This document shows, one piece after another, positions 39,272 to 47,867 of a DNA stretch of 64,000 bases. The stretch lies in assembly GCF_000224335.1 (NCBI RefSeq), contig NZ_AFXZ01000019.1:62001-126000 (forward strand), read 5' to 3'. The notes below the pieces were generated by a model, which was not told the origin of the DNA, ran no database searches, and saw nothing but the letters and a program-made list of their open reading frames with translations. Origin of the DNA: Bizionia argentinensis JUB59. Lineage in GTDB: Bacteria > Bacteroidota > Bacteroidia > Flavobacteriales > Flavobacteriaceae. The first letter of the stretch is position 1, and every line of letters begins with the position of its first letter. A program made the translations under genes and the position numbers.

Positions 39272-39802
39272 TTAAAAAATTATACTATAACCTTGCATTT
39301 GATAGGTTGGTATATCTATAAGCGCGGATAGCGTTAAGGCTATTTTAGGATTTAGTTCCGTTTCTGGATCTACTTTACGTTCGGCAGCTGCTTGACCGCA
39401 AAAATGAAGTGCCACACCATAATCTGTTAGTTTATCTATTAAATCCAAATTAGGATTTGGCTTGCTCATTCTACTTAAATACACATCCTCCTTCATTACA
39501 AGCGGCGTTGCTGGACCACTAACTACGGCTGCAACGTGAATGTTTTTTTTGGGAACACCGGCATTTTCTAATAAATTAATAGTTCGTGCAATTTTCCATA
39601 GGGCTACGTTTACCCCTTCGCGTTCCTTATCTGTCGTGATATGAAAAAGCAACTTATATTCAGATGCTGGATCGGGTTTAATAACGGCTTTTTCATAATC
39701 TACAATTCTGCCGTAACCTTCAATTGTTGGCGTTTTCCAATCTTGTGCATTCATATTAAAGTGAATTATTGTAATAAAGAGTATGCCAATATATTTTGTC
39801 AT
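39272..39802 (-). CDS. secreted DsrE family protein
   Basis: A 176-aa protein with a signal peptide (MTKYIGILFITIIHFNMNAQ). A DsrE/DsrF-like domain follows (YKLLFHITTDKEREGVN, then NIHVAAVVSGPATPLV). The single Cys in LHFCGQAA occupies the place of the sulfur-carrier Cys of DsrE relatives. Export argues against the cytoplasmic sulfur-relay role. It lies 11 bp after the epimerase gene, in the same transcript. Confidence 0.85.
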   Translation of the reverse strand: MTKYIGILFITIIHFNMNAQDWKTPTIEGYGRIVDYEKAVIKPDPASEYKLLFHITTDKEREGVNVALWKIARTINLLENAGVPKKNIHVAAVVSGPATPLVMKEDVYLSRMSKPNPNLDLIDKLTDYGVALHFCGQAAAERKVDPETELNPKIALTLSALIDIPTYQMQGYSIIF

Positions 39803-39813
39803 GTTGAATAGTT

Positions 39814-40827
39814 TTACTGCAGGTTAAAAAAATGTTGTTTTAATTTTTTATCATTATTTTGCCATGCTTCTAGGGGTTCAGATTGTTTTAATAAATACCA
39901 TTTTACAGGTTTTTTAAATATACACGCTGCCATTTTTTTAATGGACGATACCTTTTCGGCTTCCATTGCAAAAAAATCTTCCAAGGTATCTTGTCTAAAG
40001 TTAAGGTTTTTTTCAAGAACATCACCATCAGCATAATACCCACAATGAAAATTTTTATCGGCAAAGGCATGCTCTGGAAAATCTAGTTTACCCAATCCAA
40101 AAATAGCAAAAGAGCGTTCTAAAAAATGTTCGTAGCTAATTCGGCAGGTTTCGCCACCTCCCAAATTAAAAATTTGTTTAGCTACTGCAGTTTCATTTTC
40201 AATTGCATTTACAAAAGCTCTTGCGGTATCTCGTGGTGTGGCAATTTCTAAAGCGGTATTTAAAGGCTGATGAAACATTAATTTAGACATTTTATGGTTC
40301 CCCATAATGGCTGCTAATCTGAAAATTGTCCAATTTAATTGACTGTTTTGAACAGCTTGTTCTGCTTTAATTTTCGTTTCTGCATAAGCGTCACCTTCAC
40401 TTGGAATTAAAGGATCGCCTATATGTATATATGGATTTTCAATACGATCGCCATAAACCGAAATACTTGAACTATACATAAAAAAAGCATTTGGGGAATG
40501 TGCCTCCAATTGCTGAATTAAGTTTTGCGTTCCTTTGGTGTTTACGTTATGCGCTAATTCTGGCATCTCGTCTGCAAGCGGTGGAATAATGGCTGCTAAA
40601 TGAATCACCGCATCTACATCCTTGATATTCTCTAAATCTTTCGGATTAGTTATATCACCATATATTAAGGTAATTTGATTTTTAAAAGGTGCTAATTTTT
40701 CAGTAGAAAGCTTCGTTTTTTTATCAAAAGCCGTCACATTAAAATAATCTTTTTGAAGCAATTGTTGTAAAGCTTCGAAACCAACAGTTCCAGAAGCGCC
40801 AGTTAATAAAACGTTTGTTTTTTTCAT
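39814..40827 (-). CDS. NAD-dependent epimerase/dehydratase family protein
   Basis: Extended SDR of 337 aa. The Rossmann motif is LTGASGTVGFEAL and the active-site YAETK is a Tyr-x3-Lys. The MYSSSISVYGD block supplies the catalytic Ser. The C-terminal substrate domain gives no specific match; sugar epimerases and 3-beta-hydroxysteroid dehydrogenase-like enzymes share this layout. It heads the DsrE-DUF2141-DUF308-AhpD run on the minus strand. A terminator separates it from the SDR gene upstream. Confidence 0.85.
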   Translation of the reverse strand: MKKTNVLLTGASGTVGFEALQQLLQKDYFNVTAFDKKTKLSTEKLAPFKNQITLIYGDITNPKDLENIKDVDAVIHLAAIIPPLADEMPELAHNVNTKGTQNLIQQLEAHSPNAFFMYSSSISVYGDRIENPYIHIGDPLIPSEGDAYAETKIKAEQAVQNSQLNWTIFRLAAIMGNHKMSKLMFHQPLNTALEIATPRDTARAFVNAIENETAVAKQIFNLGGGETCRISYEHFLERSFAIFGLGKLDFPEHAFADKNFHCGYYADGDVLEKNLNFRQDTLEDFFAMEAEKVSSIKKMAACIFKKPVKWYLLKQSEPLEAWQNNDKKLKQHFFNLQ

Positions 40828-40986
40828 TTAGAAATTTAATTAATTCTTGAATTAACTATTAAGCAAATGCTAGACCAAAGGACGACTTACTCTTTTTTTT
40901 GTGAAAATTTTATAAAAAGAAATAGTGGGAAATGAGACCTTAAAGAGATAGCACATTATCACTTTTAAATTATTACTATTGGTATT

Positions 40987-41028
40987 AAAAAGCAGGAAAC
41001 TAAATTTCAACCTTAAATTTAGCTTCCT
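40987..41028 (-). terminator. terminator after minus-strand SDR gene
   Basis: Hairpin with arms AGGAAACTAAATTT and AAATTTAGCTTCCT (one mismatch, 7-nt loop), followed on the minus strand by GCTTTTT, 14 bp past the stop of the gene at 41042. The remaining 40828-40986 holds no gene. Confidence 0.8.
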
Positions 41029-41041
41029 ATTGTTAGGGTTT

Positions 41042-41854
41042 TTAGCCCATTTTCTTAATGTTATGAATAACACCACCATCCACCAAAATATCGGTTCCTG
41101 TAATAAAACGCGCAGCATCACTTGTTAAAAAATTAACAACATCTGCAACATCTTCAGGCTGACCATTACGTTTTAATGGTGTGGCTTGCTTAATGTTTTC
41201 CATGCGTTCTGGATGCTCTTCGGCAGCTTTTAAACCCATTGGTGTTTCAATTACACCTGGAGAAACACTCACAATTCGCGCGCCTTTTGCACCCCATTTA
41301 CCCATGTGTTTCTGCGTTAATAATTGCACGCCGCGCTTGGAAAAATTGTACATAGTATCTGAACTGCCATCAACAAATTTACTCACCGTATCAAAAGAAT
41401 TTTCTTCCTGTGGGTTTGTAAGCGCATCATCATAAACTTCATTTGCCGGTACAACATGTGCCATCATAGAAGACAATAATACGGCTACTGAATCGGTAGT
41501 AGCGATTTTATAAAAAGCATCAATTAAATATTCTGTTGCAACTAAATCAATCGTGAAAACTTTTTTTAAATCGGTAACCGTACCACTCACACCAGCTGTA
41601 TGGATTAATGCTTTTAAAGTTCCATTAACTGAAACGAATTTTGTTAGCTTTTCAACATCAGATTTATTGGTAATATCGCAGGCAATTCCAGAAACGTCAA
41701 AGCCTTCTTTTTTTAAAGTTGCCACTGATTTATCAACCATTTCTTGCGAATAATCCGTTAGAATTATAGACTGATTTTTAAATGATCGCGCACAAGCTTG
41801 TCCAATTCCGCCAGCACCGCCAGTAATCACAATTTTTTTTGTTTGAGAATTCAT
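41042..41854 (-). CDS. SDR family oxidoreductase (3-alpha-hydroxysteroid dehydrogenase-like layout)
   Basis: Short-chain dehydrogenase of 270 aa. The cofactor site is TGGAGGIG, the catalytic Ser lies in LLSSMMAH, and YNFSK is the Tyr-x3-Lys. The loop between Ser and Tyr is unusually long (VPANEVYDDALTNPQEENSF). That loop and GKWGAKGARIVSVSPGVIETP recall the HsdA/carbonyl-reductase subgroup, though I cannot assign a substrate. It has its own terminator downstream and stands at the head of the minus-strand accessory cluster. Confidence 0.87.
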   Translation of the reverse strand: MNSQTKKIVITGGAGGIGQACARSFKNQSIILTDYSQEMVDKSVATLKKEGFDVSGIACDITNKSDVEKLTKFVSVNGTLKALIHTAGVSGTVTDLKKVFTIDLVATEYLIDAFYKIATTDSVAVLLSSMMAHVVPANEVYDDALTNPQEENSFDTVSKFVDGSSDTMYNFSKRGVQLLTQKHMGKWGAKGARIVSVSPGVIETPMGLKAAEEHPERMENIKQATPLKRNGQPEDVADVVNFLTSDAARFITGTDILVDGGVIHNIKKMG

Positions 41855-41921
41855 ATTAATAGTTTTTAAAGATTATTATTAACTTTAAATTTTTAAGCGT
41901 TTTTGCTCCGCTTAAAAAATA

Positions 41922-41953
41922 AGCCCTAATTAAAAAAGCTTTCAATTAGGGCT
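41922..41953 (-). terminator. terminator after baeRF3-like gene
   Basis: Ten-bp perfect stem (AGCCCTAATT / AATTAGGGCT) with a 12-nt loop, followed on the minus strand by TATTTTTT. It lies 23 bp past the stop at 41977. Confidence 0.85.
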
Positions 41954-41976
41954 ATTTTAATTTTTACTATTCTTAT

Positions 41977-43050
41977 TTAATAACGCGTTACTGCGCCAAA
42001 ACCGTTAAATTTAGATAATTCGCCTTTTGGAAGAAATACGACATCGCCACCAAAACTCATATTTAATTCAATCATTTCGTCAAAAACATCATCAATTATC
42101 CCTGTATCCGTTCTATGATCTTCCGATACATATTTGATTTCATCATTTTCCAAAACAGCTGGCTGAAATAAACCTTGCTCAATGAAAAGTGTTTCCACTT
42201 TACCGTCGTTAATAGCTCTCCAAATATCATTAGTATCAGATAAAAACTTATTATCTGTAACGGCTTTTAAAAGCTCGGCCTTTCTATCATCATTCATTTT
42301 TTTGGTGTGAGCCTCTACTATTTTCCAAGCCTCTATAACAATAGCTTGATCCTTTTCCGTCATTCTATTAGAGTTTAAAAAAGACGTGAAAATACTGTCT
42401 TTTTCATCCGCTATTTTTATATACTCGCCATAGTTCTCTTCAACTGTACAAATTAAAACAGGAAGTGGATTATTTTTTCTAATGATATTTACTTCCTTAT
42501 CAACTTGGTTAAAATATTCAGCCATTAAGCTTGACTTTTTAGATGAAACTGCTGCTTCTGTCTTATTTTTAGAGAAAAACTGCTTGTTTTCAAATGGAAA
42601 AGGCGATTTGAATTCTTTAACAACTTTATCATTTAAAGCTTCAATTAAACGGGCTTTTTCCTGACTTAAAACTAATACATAGTAATTTGATTCTGAATGA
42701 ATAGATCTCATTAAATCTCTTGTAGAAAACGTGTCATCAATTACCACGCGATCTTCAACTTTTATAGCTAATCTTGAATATTCAGCTATGTCATCGTTTA
42801 CAAAAAGAATTAAACTATCTAAATTATGGCTGAAGTCTATATCTTTTGCAAGCGCATGCAATTTATCCAATAAGGCTGTTGCATTTCGCTTCGTAGTATC
42901 CGCCAATAACCTTGTTTCGACTTCTTTAATATGATTTTTTAAAGTGATTTCATCTTTTAAATAGTCTGGATGTGTTCTATGAGAGTTCATTATTATAGTA
43001 ATGCAATTCTCCGAATTAATGTTTTTTAATTTTTTTAGAGTAGTCTTCAT
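41977..43050 (-). CDS. baeRF3-type (bacterial eRF1-like) domain protein
   Basis: A 357-aa protein of the baeRF (bacterial-archaeal eRF1-like) group, family 3. The start CITIIMNSHRTHPDY, the middle YYVLVLSQEKARLIEA, and the C-terminal GGDVVFLPKGELSKFNGFGAVTRY fit that family. By homology to archaeal/eukaryotic release and Vms1-type factors, such proteins are proposed to act on stalled ribosomes or tRNA, but bacterial members are poorly characterised. It stands alone upstream of its terminator and next to a stress-type META lipoprotein. Family call from memory of the pattern. Confidence 0.72.
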   Translation of the reverse strand: MKTTLKKLKNINSENCITIIMNSHRTHPDYLKDEITLKNHIKEVETRLLADTTKRNATALLDKLHALAKDIDFSHNLDSLILFVNDDIAEYSRLAIKVEDRVVIDDTFSTRDLMRSIHSESNYYVLVLSQEKARLIEALNDKVVKEFKSPFPFENKQFFSKNKTEAAVSSKKSSLMAEYFNQVDKEVNIIRKNNPLPVLICTVEENYGEYIKIADEKDSIFTSFLNSNRMTEKDQAIVIEAWKIVEAHTKKMNDDRKAELLKAVTDNKFLSDTNDIWRAINDGKVETLFIEQGLFQPAVLENDEIKYVSEDHRTDTGIIDDVFDEMIELNMSFGGDVVFLPKGELSKFNGFGAVTRY

Positions 43051-43167
43051 AATTTAAAATGTTTAGTTAATTAATAAATAGTGTGTTGTGTTGTTTTAAA
43101 ATAGATTCTTATAAATTGGATACACAATTTTCCAAAAGCCCGATTTTATGTGATTTTTTATGATAAT

Positions 43168-44022
43168 TTAGTCGAAATAAACAGCTTCAAAAACTGCTAA
43201 AGGTGCACGCTTACCAACATTTAAAGACAATGTTTCATTATTAACAGTATAATTATCTGTCAGTTCAAAAATCTTTAAAAATGCTGATTCATTCACATCC
43301 ACATCTGGACACGCTTTTAGGGTTGTTGCCATGTTTACAAAACGGATTCTGTTCCCATCTTCTAACATATATTCACCACTTAAGCCATTGCAACCTGCAA
43401 AACCTGTAACACGATTTCCGTCATTCTTTAAAGTGAAATAAATTTCACGCTCTTGGTTGTCTGCCATAGTAACAGCTTTACCGTCTAATGTTTTAAGCTT
43501 CCAGTAAGTCTCGGTAATTTCATTGTCCATAACTACTTTTTTAAACTCGGCTAATGGTGCCATTTTAGCTTTGTTTAATTCTAAAGTATTGTTGGTAATT
43601 CTAAAGTTATCAGCCGTTTCAAAAATGTTTATTATTAATGATTCATCTATTTTAGCATCTGGACAAGCCATTCGAGTTGAGCCTAACTTGGAGAAAGAAA
43701 CACGTCCGCCTTCTTCCATTTTATAGGTTCCCATAAACGTATTACATCCTGAAAAACCACTAATACTATTTGTTTCGGAGTCTAAAACGAAATGAATTAT
43801 TTGTCCGTTTTTTTCTCTATCGGTCATATCCTTACCTTCCAGCTTGGTAATAACCCATTTGGTATTTTCAAGCGTTGCCACCTCATCTTTAATAGTTGGT
43901 GTTTCCATTTGAGTTACTTCTTCTTTTACTTCCAAAGAATCATTGGTTTCGGATTTCTTACCAGAATTACAGCTCATAAATGCGACTGCAATAATTGATA
44001 ATGTTATTATTTTTGTTTTCAT
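43168..44022 (-). CDS. lipoprotein with two META (HslJ-like) domains
   Basis: A 284-aa lipoprotein (lipobox AVAFMSC, Cys18). After a short Glu/Thr-rich linker it carries two tandem META domains. Each starts with W-x-L/I-x-x-L-x-G-K (WVITKLEGKDMT, WKLKTLDGKAVT). Each has the FSGCNTF/FAGCNGL Cys and a second Cys (MACPDAK, KACPDVD). E. coli HslJ is a heat-inducible single-domain relative. The promoter carries a 24-bp palindrome shared with the regulator gene upstream, so repression by that GbsR-type protein is likely. Confidence 0.9.
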   Translation of the reverse strand: MKTKIITLSIIAVAFMSCNSGKKSETNDSLEVKEEVTQMETPTIKDEVATLENTKWVITKLEGKDMTDREKNGQIIHFVLDSETNSISGFSGCNTFMGTYKMEEGGRVSFSKLGSTRMACPDAKIDESLIINIFETADNFRITNNTLELNKAKMAPLAEFKKVVMDNEITETYWKLKTLDGKAVTMADNQEREIYFTLKNDGNRVTGFAGCNGLSGEYMLEDGNRIRFVNMATTLKACPDVDVNESAFLKIFELTDNYTVNNETLSLNVGKRAPLAVFEAVYFD

Positions 44023-44041
44023 GTTTATTGTTTTAGTTACA

Positions 44042-44076
44042 TAAATATAGTTTTAGTTCGTAACATTACGAACTAA
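44042..44076 (-). promoter_or_regulatory. promoter and operator palindrome of META lipoprotein gene
   Basis: The perfect inverted repeat at 44053-44076 has 11-bp arms TTAGTTCGTAA and TTACGAACTAA with centre CA. Three bp further lies TATATTTA (44049-44042, minus strand), a near-consensus -7 box, then a 19-nt leader to the ATG at 44022. The palindrome fills the space between the -33 and -7 regions, as expected for a repressor site. Confidence 0.75.
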
Positions 44077-44123
44077 ATAAGACTAAAGTATTGTTAAAAT
44101 TTAACAATCCGGCGCTTAAGCAG

Positions 44124-44618
44124 TTAAATACTGGTTTCTTCTCCTTTACGAAACTTTGTAAGCGCCTGAAATACTTCGTTTACCAAATTTTGAGTTTTCC
44201 GTAAATAATCTTGTGTTATATTTCCCACAGATTTTTCGTATGAAAACTTCTCTGGATGAAACTCTTTATTGTAGTCATTAATTTTTTCTACCATTTCAAT
44301 TTCACGTTGAATTGATTGATGATAAAGCTTTAAAGACTCCAACTGAAAATGTTTGGCTATTATGAAATACCGCTTCCTATCTCCAGGCTTTGTATAATAC
44401 TTTAAGTATTCTAATTGCATTAGAACCTTTATGTTCACCGAAGTGGAACTTTTACTGGCTTCAATAGCCCGACGAATCTCCTCAAAGGTTAAACCCTCAT
44501 ACGACGACAACGTTAGCAGTGCAAAAATCCTAGCTGCTAATGGCGATAAACTTAAGCGCTCTTCAATTCGAACGCCTATCTCTTCAATAAGTTGTTTTTT
44601 CTTTTCTGAAAGTATCAT
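44124..44618 (-). CDS. GbsR/MarR-type transcriptional regulator
   Basis: A 164-aa winged-helix regulator. The N-terminal EEIGVRIEERLSLSPLAARIFALLTLS is the GbsR-like start. The recognition region is TFEEIRRAIEASKSSTSVNIKVLMQLEYL, the wing is KPGDRKRYFII, and a long helical C-terminus follows, probably for dimerisation. Known GbsR relatives control osmoprotectant genes; here the nearest target is the META lipoprotein. The ATG at 44618 is five nt after a perfect -7 box. Its own promoter carries the operator palindrome, so it is probably autoregulated. Confidence 0.88.
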   Translation of the reverse strand: MILSEKKKQLIEEIGVRIEERLSLSPLAARIFALLTLSSYEGLTFEEIRRAIEASKSSTSVNIKVLMQLEYLKYYTKPGDRKRYFIIAKHFQLESLKLYHQSIQREIEMVEKINDYNKEFHPEKFSYEKSVGNITQDYLRKTQNLVNEVFQALTKFRKGEETSI

Positions 44619-44623
44619 ACCTT

Positions 44624-44658
44624 CAAATATAGTTTTAGTTCATAACATTACGAACTAA
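44624..44658 (-). promoter_or_regulatory. promoter and operator palindrome of GbsR-type regulator gene
   Basis: The inverted repeat at 44635-44658 is identical to the one at 44053-44076 except for one base (TTAGTTCATAA). It lies 3 bp from TATATTTG (44631-44624, minus strand), a perfect -7 box ending five nt before the ATG. Flanking bases (ATATAGTT on one side, ACTAAAG on the other) are also shared between the two sites. Confidence 0.78.
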
Positions 44659-44773
44659 TTGATACTAAAGTTTTGTTATTTTTTCAATAATAAAGCACGC
44701 GTAAATTATTTGATTAACCTTTTACACATTAATTTCTAAAAAAATTGCTTCTATAACAATATCCTTTTTCATG

Positions 44774-44804
44774 AAAAAACCGCTTCAATATGAGGCGGTT
44801 TTTT
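44774..44804. terminator. terminator after BspA-like T9SS gene
   Basis: Hairpin with arms AAAAAACCGC and GCGGTTTTTT, extended inside by TCA/TGA. It ends the minus-strand gene whose stop is at 44842 and is symmetric enough to work on both strands. Confidence 0.82.
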
Positions 44805-44841
44805 ATTTATGACAAACATTTATGTCTTCTAGTTATTAATA

Positions 44842-47184
44842 TTACTTCTTCATTACTCTAAATGTACTTGATTCACCTGCATGTTTTAGCGTTACAAAAT
44901 ACATGCCTGACGTTAAAGCATCCTTTACAGAAACCGTTACTTTATTATCAGTAACTGATAATGTGTTATTGAAAATTTGTCTTCCAGCCATATCCGTGAT
45001 ATTCACAACTACCTGCTCACCGTTTAATTTTGGCGCATGAATGTAGAATGTACCATCGTTTAATGGGTTTGGATATAGACGTCTTTCTACTAACATCATG
45101 TTATCATTAATAGACATTGTTGGGCATGTTACGCTAATTATGAAGTCTCCTGCCGAAGAACTCCAGTCATAGGTTCTAATAATTAGCGCTTCTGTAGCGG
45201 CAGCTGTAAATGTAATCGTCTCTTCAACACCATCTGTAAAACCATTGTCTACACAATCAATTTCAGTTAAACTACCACATGCACCAGAGTAAATTGCGAG
45301 TACTGCGTCATAGTTTGCTCCAACAACAGTTACTGTATATTCATTATTTTCAAGTACATCAAGCGTGTAAAACACATCCTTTTGTGTACCAACGCTACAA
45401 GATGCGCTTCCCATTCCACTATTAGTAGCGCTCAAAGTAGTGCCAGCAACTGAATCACCACATGAAAGTGGTATAGAATTTATGCAATCGTTACTAGGAG
45501 GTGGACAAAAAGCTGGAGAATTAATAGATGTAGAAACATAACAATCTCCATTTTGAATACCCATGGCACCTACGCTAAAGTTTGTTCCAACTGTAAATGG
45601 TCCAAAAACTTCAAAATCATCAGCAGCTACTTCAACTGCATCCGAGTTATTGGCAGAAACATTGTAAGACGTGTTTCCATACCCACCTGACAGCGTTACC
45701 ATTGCATAGTATGGGCTGCCTTGCTCTATACAATCAACCATTGGATTGCCATCAACATCTTGCACTTCAATAGTTATTATTGGTGGCGTACATGTTTGAA
45801 TTCCTGTACAGTCTAGTCCGGCATCAGTAATGGCCCAGGTAAAACTACCCTCCAATGCTATTCTAGCATTTTCGCCTGTACAATAAGTACTATTGCCAGC
45901 ATGGAAGTTTACCCCAGCTTGCAAAGTAGGCAAAGCACGCCAACCATTTAAAAGCGCATCGTAATTGAGTGTTGAAAGCGTAGCGCCTTGAAACATATCG
46001 TTCATAACGGTCACATTACTCACGTTCCAAGCACCAATGTTTTGATTGAATGCTATAGCATTTGTAAACATATTTGCCATATTGGTAACACTACTCACAT
46101 TCCAAGTGCTAATATCTTGATTAAATGCAATTGCCTCATAAAATACAGAACCCATATTAGTCACATTACTTAAATCCCAAGTACCAATGGCATTATTAAA
46201 TGCGGAAGCACCTCTAAACATACCCTCCATAGTGGTCACGTTACTCATATTCCATGAACCAATATCTTGATTAAATACGGATGCTTCGCTGAACATATAT
46301 GACATATCGGTTACTCCAGAAAGGTCTGGCGCATCCGTTGCATTTCCAACAAGATTGTTGCAGCCATAAAAAGCAGAGCTCATTGAGGCCCATTCAGTAG
46401 TTCCCCATTGTTCTATGGAACGTATTTTTTCTCTATCTCCAGAATTATTAAAGTAAATACGCGGAAAATCGCCACTGATCTTAACCGTATATATACCCGG
46501 TGTTTCATAAGTATGAAGTACGTCGCCTGAAATTAGAGCATTCGCCGTACCATCTCCCCAATCAACCCTGTAGTTATAACCAACACCAGTAGTAGGTATG
46601 TTAATGGTTTCGTTAGCAATAGTGGTCTGCCATGTGGTTATAAATGAGGTTGAATTATCAACCAACCAAACATAATTTGTATTACCAGGTGCAAAGCAAT
46701 TGTCTTTAGTGTAAGCTGATACAGCACTATATTCTCCTCCGGGAGCATTATAACCAGGATCGCCTAAATCAACTGAATAATCTTCATCTATTTCTAGGCA
46801 ATCATCAACACCCCATGTAGTTGCCCATGCCGTATGGGTTATAGTGGCAGGGTCGGCGGTATTAGAATTCGTAGAAATAGCATAATCCGACGGACCACCT
46901 CCAAATACCAGTGCAGCAGCCTCTAAACCATTATACACCATCGGATTATCATTCCACAAAGGGCCATCATCAGTATTAAATGCGCCAACGTATGTTGCCT
47001 CTAGATTTCTGTTGGTCGTGCGCGAAGTAGCACTTCGCTGCAGCCTTATAGTCTTTTCTATTTGAGTCTGCATTTGTAAAGATGCGGTTGCGTTATTCGT
47101 AACTTGGGCTGATGTAATTTGGGCATTAACTTGGATGCCTAAAAAAGCCAAAATAAAGAGAAGTAATAAAGTAATTTTATTCAT
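44842..47184 (-). CDS. T9SS-secreted BspA-like (DUF285 repeat) surface protein
   Basis: A 780-aa exported protein with a signal peptide (MNKITLLLLFILAFLGIQVNAQ). A PKD-like domain (YRVDWGDGTANALI, TYETPGIYTVKI) comes next. Four to five 25-aa BspA/DUF285 repeats follow (pattern W-N-x-S-N-V-T-x-M-x-x-M-F-x-x-A-x-x-F-N-x-x-I-G), at about 45940-46310. A beta-sandwich region with GDSVAGTT is next. The type A T9SS sorting domain ends it (RLYPNPLNDGTFYIHA ... GMYFVTLKHAGESSTFRVMKK). BspA-type repeats bind host or matrix proteins in other species; here the ligand is unknown. It is probably anchored to the cell surface. Confidence 0.9.
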   Translation of the reverse strand: MNKITLLLLFILAFLGIQVNAQITSAQVTNNATASLQMQTQIEKTIRLQRSATSRTTNRNLEATYVGAFNTDDGPLWNDNPMVYNGLEAAALVFGGGPSDYAISTNSNTADPATITHTAWATTWGVDDCLEIDEDYSVDLGDPGYNAPGGEYSAVSAYTKDNCFAPGNTNYVWLVDNSTSFITTWQTTIANETINIPTTGVGYNYRVDWGDGTANALISGDVLHTYETPGIYTVKISGDFPRIYFNNSGDREKIRSIEQWGTTEWASMSSAFYGCNNLVGNATDAPDLSGVTDMSYMFSEASVFNQDIGSWNMSNVTTMEGMFRGASAFNNAIGTWDLSNVTNMGSVFYEAIAFNQDISTWNVSSVTNMANMFTNAIAFNQNIGAWNVSNVTVMNDMFQGATLSTLNYDALLNGWRALPTLQAGVNFHAGNSTYCTGENARIALEGSFTWAITDAGLDCTGIQTCTPPIITIEVQDVDGNPMVDCIEQGSPYYAMVTLSGGYGNTSYNVSANNSDAVEVAADDFEVFGPFTVGTNFSVGAMGIQNGDCYVSTSINSPAFCPPPSNDCINSIPLSCGDSVAGTTLSATNSGMGSASCSVGTQKDVFYTLDVLENNEYTVTVVGANYDAVLAIYSGACGSLTEIDCVDNGFTDGVEETITFTAAATEALIIRTYDWSSSAGDFIISVTCPTMSINDNMMLVERRLYPNPLNDGTFYIHAPKLNGEQVVVNITDMAGRQIFNNTLSVTDNKVTVSVKDALTSGMYFVTLKHAGESSTFRVMKK

Positions 47185-47339
47185 AGTAAAAAAGTTAGTG
47201 AGTTTGTATTCAGGTTAAATAATTAATAAATAGCGTTGTAATGTTTTTTAAAAAATACAATAAGACGATAATTGTTGTCACAATTATACTTCCTATAGAC
47301 TAAAAAAAAAATCATACAGCAGCGGCAATAATATACTAA

Positions 47340-47606
47340 ATGCCAGCACTATACAATACGTATGGGTACGTAGATTTGGTGATTTAGTTGTATTTACGCC
47401 CAAAGAAAAGCTAGAATACGTGGACTCAAAATATGAAATAGTGATGCGCCCGGATATATATTTTAAAAAACACCAGATCAGACGAAATTGAGAAAATATG
47501 TACTATCAGATTAAAACTTCCTGGACCAAGAAAATTTATTGAAGCAAGTCATAGCAACTTTTAAGATTCCATTTCAGAATCTATTAATAATTTAGACCGT
47601 AAATAA
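47340..47606 (+). pseudogene. hpf/raiA ribosome hibernation factor remnant
   Basis: Joining plus-strand frames gives a recognisable HPF/RaiA-type protein. EKLEYVDSKYEIVMRPDIYFK runs into one surplus A in the A tract at 47465-47470. KNTRSDEIEKICTIRLKLPG and PRKFIEASHSNF follow, up to a stop at about 47552. The end ISESINNLDRK-stop (to 47606) is in yet another frame. This matches the family pattern KYDFIIRADVYFK, then LSxPGPxLFAxSS, then AxxDLxxQL. At least two frameshifts and one stop mean it is not translated as one protein. The N-terminus is unclear. The left part of the 763-bp gap (47185-47339) holds nothing I recognise. Confidence 0.7.
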
Positions 47607-47674
47607 ATTACGCAAGGTTAAGGAAAAATGAATGGTTACTAGTTTTCGAAATTAAGTACCTAATAATGAAAAAT

Positions 47675-47705
47675 AAAAAAAGCCTTAACATTTCTTGTTA
47701 AGGCT
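47675..47705 (-). terminator. terminator after tRNA-Leu
   Basis: Nine-bp stem (GCCTTAACA / TGTTAAGGC) with a 5-nt loop, followed on the minus strand by seven T. It lies 6 bp past the tRNA 3' end. Confidence 0.88.
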
Positions 47706-47710
47706 TTCAG

Positions 47711-47792
47711 TACTCAAGGCGGGAATCGAACCCGCACGTCTTGCGACATTGGATTTTGAATCCAACGTGTCTACCAATTCCACCACTTGAGC
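47711..47792 (-). tRNA. tRNA-Leu (anticodon CAA)
   Basis: An 82-nt class II tRNA. The acceptor pairs GCTCAAG with CTTGAGT. The anticodon stem TTGGA/TCCAA encloses loop TTCAAAA, giving anticodon CAA. A short variable arm (TGTCGCAAGACG) is present. The T arm is GCGGG-TTCGATT-CCCGC. The discriminator is A and CCA is not encoded. It decodes UUG. Confidence 0.95.
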
Positions 47793-47867
47793 GTACTTAT
47801 TTGAAGTAGATTGCAAAATTAGAAAATAAAATCCTTCTAACAATTAAAAATACTGTCTTTTATGCTT

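Noticed and set aside
40870-41121. 83-aa minus-strand frame overlapping the SDR stop
   Set aside because: It runs through the terminator hairpin and into the SDR gene in another frame, with no family resemblance.
45940-46310. Regularly spaced DNA repeats that could suggest a CRISPR array
   Set aside because: The unit is 75 bp, stays in frame, and encodes DUF285/BspA repeats inside a long secreted protein. There are no unique spacers and no cas genes.
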